Positions 63,269-64,000 of a stretch of 64,000 nucleotides of DNA are shown here, in pieces. Position 1 is the stretch's first letter. The number at the start of each line of letters is the position of its first letter. The translations under genes were made by a program, and so were the position numbers. The stretch is from Aromatoleum petrolei (GTDB lineage Bacteria > Pseudomonadota > Gammaproteobacteria > Burkholderiales > Rhodocyclaceae), in contig NZ_CP059560.1 of NCBI RefSeq assembly GCF_017894385.1, positions 2,542,001 to 2,606,000 of the forward strand. The letters run 5' to 3'. The notes under the pieces were generated by a model, which made no database searches, was not told where the DNA came from, and saw nothing but the letters and a program-made list of their open reading frames with translations.

Positions 63269-64000
63269 ATGAAGAAGTCCATTCTCGCCCTCCTTGCGGT
63301 GGTCGTCACGCTCGGCCTGGGTATCGCCGACGCCGAGGCGAAACGTCTCGGCGGCGGCAGCAGCCTCGGCATGCAAAGGCAGATCAGCCCCCAGCAGGCG
63401 CCGCGGCAATCCGCGACGCCCGCCCCGCAACCATCGCAGTCCACCACCGCCACGACGCAGCCCAGACGCTCCTGGATGGGCCCGCTCGCCGGCCTGGCCG
63501 CCGGCTTGGGCCTCGCGGCGCTGTTCTCGCATCTCGGCCTGAGCGAGGAACTCGGCTCGCTCCTGATGATCGCCCTAATGGTGTTCGCGGGCATGGCCCT
63601 GTTCCGCATGCTCACGCGCCGTCCGGCCGCCACCCGCGCCGGCCCGGGCATGCAGTACGCCGGCGCCGTCGAGGGTAGCGGCGCCGCGCCCCGCTACGTT
63701 GACGCCTCGCTCCCCGGCGGAGGCGGCGACGCCGGCACGCGCGCATTCCCGCATGACTTCGATGCCGAGGCCTTCGCCCGCCAGGCCAAGGTCAATTTCA
63801 TCCGCCTGCAGGCCGCCCACGACGCAGGCAATCTCGACGACATCCGCGAGTTCACCACCCCCGAGATGTACGCCGAGATCCGCCTGCAGATGGCCGACCG
63901 CGGCACGAGCGAACAGCACACCGACATCGTCGAACTCGACGCCCAAGTCCTTGAAGTCGTCGAGGAGGCGCAGCGCTACGTCGTCAGCGTGCGATTCACC
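63269..64000 (+). CDS. Tim44-like-domain membrane protein, truncated by window end
   Basis: The first 244 codons are present, and the gene runs off the right edge in frame. A signal or first TM (about 3-22, then EAKRLGGGSSLGMQRQ) is followed by a Gln/Ser/Thr/Pro linker, two adjacent TMs (about 70-115, WMGPLAGLAAGLGLAALF and LLMIALMVFAGMALF) and the start of a Tim44-like domain (FDAEAFARQAKVNFIRLQAA, FTTPEMYAEIRLQM). The role in bacteria is unclear; the domain binds membranes in mitochondrial Tim44. It lies downstream of ubiE on the same strand, a conserved neighbourhood in betaproteobacteria. Confidence 0.85.
   Translation, partial: MKKSILALLAVVVTLGLGIADAEAKRLGGGSSLGMQRQISPQQAPRQSATPAPQPSQSTTATTQPRRSWMGPLAGLAAGLGLAALFSHLGLSEELGSLLMIALMVFAGMALFRMLTRRPAATRAGPGMQYAGAVEGSGAAPRYVDASLPGGGGDAGTRAFPHDFDAEAFARQAKVNFIRLQAAHDAGNLDDIREFTTPEMYAEIRLQMADRGTSEQHTDIVELDAQVLEVVEEAQRYVVSVRFT

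Overview
The window is a gene-dense, high-GC bacterial chromosome segment with about 50 protein genes, two tRNA-Arg genes and little non-coding DNA. Gene content and order suggest a respiratory betaproteobacterium, most likely of the Rhodocyclales (Azoarcus/Aromatoleum/Thauera type). The supporting points are an mreBCD-mrdA-rodA-rlpA-dacA-aminotransferase-ybeD-lipB-lipA block, gatCAB, ubiE, phoBR, a soluble NAD-linked formate dehydrogenase, and many cyclic-di-GMP and two-component proteins. The genus is inferred from style and content; no search was run.

Layout. 1-159: tail of a UvrD-like helicase. 252-2226: cupredoxin and FTR1 iron permease behind a probable Fur box, then a beta-rich exported protein. 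2328-7433 (minus): ProQ-type RNA chaperone, then a two-subunit NAD-dependent formate dehydrogenase whose NuoE- and NuoF-like parts are fused. 7793-12034: an orphan REC-GAF-GAF-PAS-GGDEF-EAL protein and a LysR regulator. 12169-17674: gpmI-arfB, a chemoreceptor, a lipocalin and a transglutaminase-like protein. 17788-22103: a MacAB/DevBCA-like ABC export operon. 22186-22643: two tRNA-Arg genes, each with its own promoter and terminator. 22757-28312 (minus): a very large hybrid histidine kinase and a REC/HD-GYP protein. 28547-30318: an OmpA-like protein, a lipid-anchored cytochrome c and an unknown secreted protein.

30569-38511 is the most distinctive part. It is a tetrathionate-reductase-type respiratory cluster: ttrS-ttrR on the plus strand converge on ttrB-ttrC-ttrA on the minus strand, with an extra small Gly/Met/Pro-rich periplasmic protein gene between the two arms. 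A perfect inverted repeat about 100 bp upstream of ttrB is a candidate TtrR operator.

38644-52930 (mostly minus): rep helicase, a DUF4197 protein, a DksA-family protein lacking most zinc ligands (plus strand), a REP-like inverted repeat pair, then the long cell-envelope block running from mreB to lipA. 53055-64000: gatC-gatA-lipoprotein-gatB, a YafJ-like amidotransferase, a HIT protein, an uncharacterised 546-residue protein whose 3' end overlaps phoR, phoB with a candidate Pho box, and on the plus strand a DUF971 protein, ubiE and a truncated Tim44-like membrane protein.

Taken together the segment couples housekeeping functions (envelope growth, lipoylation, tRNA-dependent amidation, quinone synthesis) with flexible respiration (formate oxidation and tetrathionate reduction) and dense signalling. 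I saw no prophage, transposase, CRISPR array or integrase.
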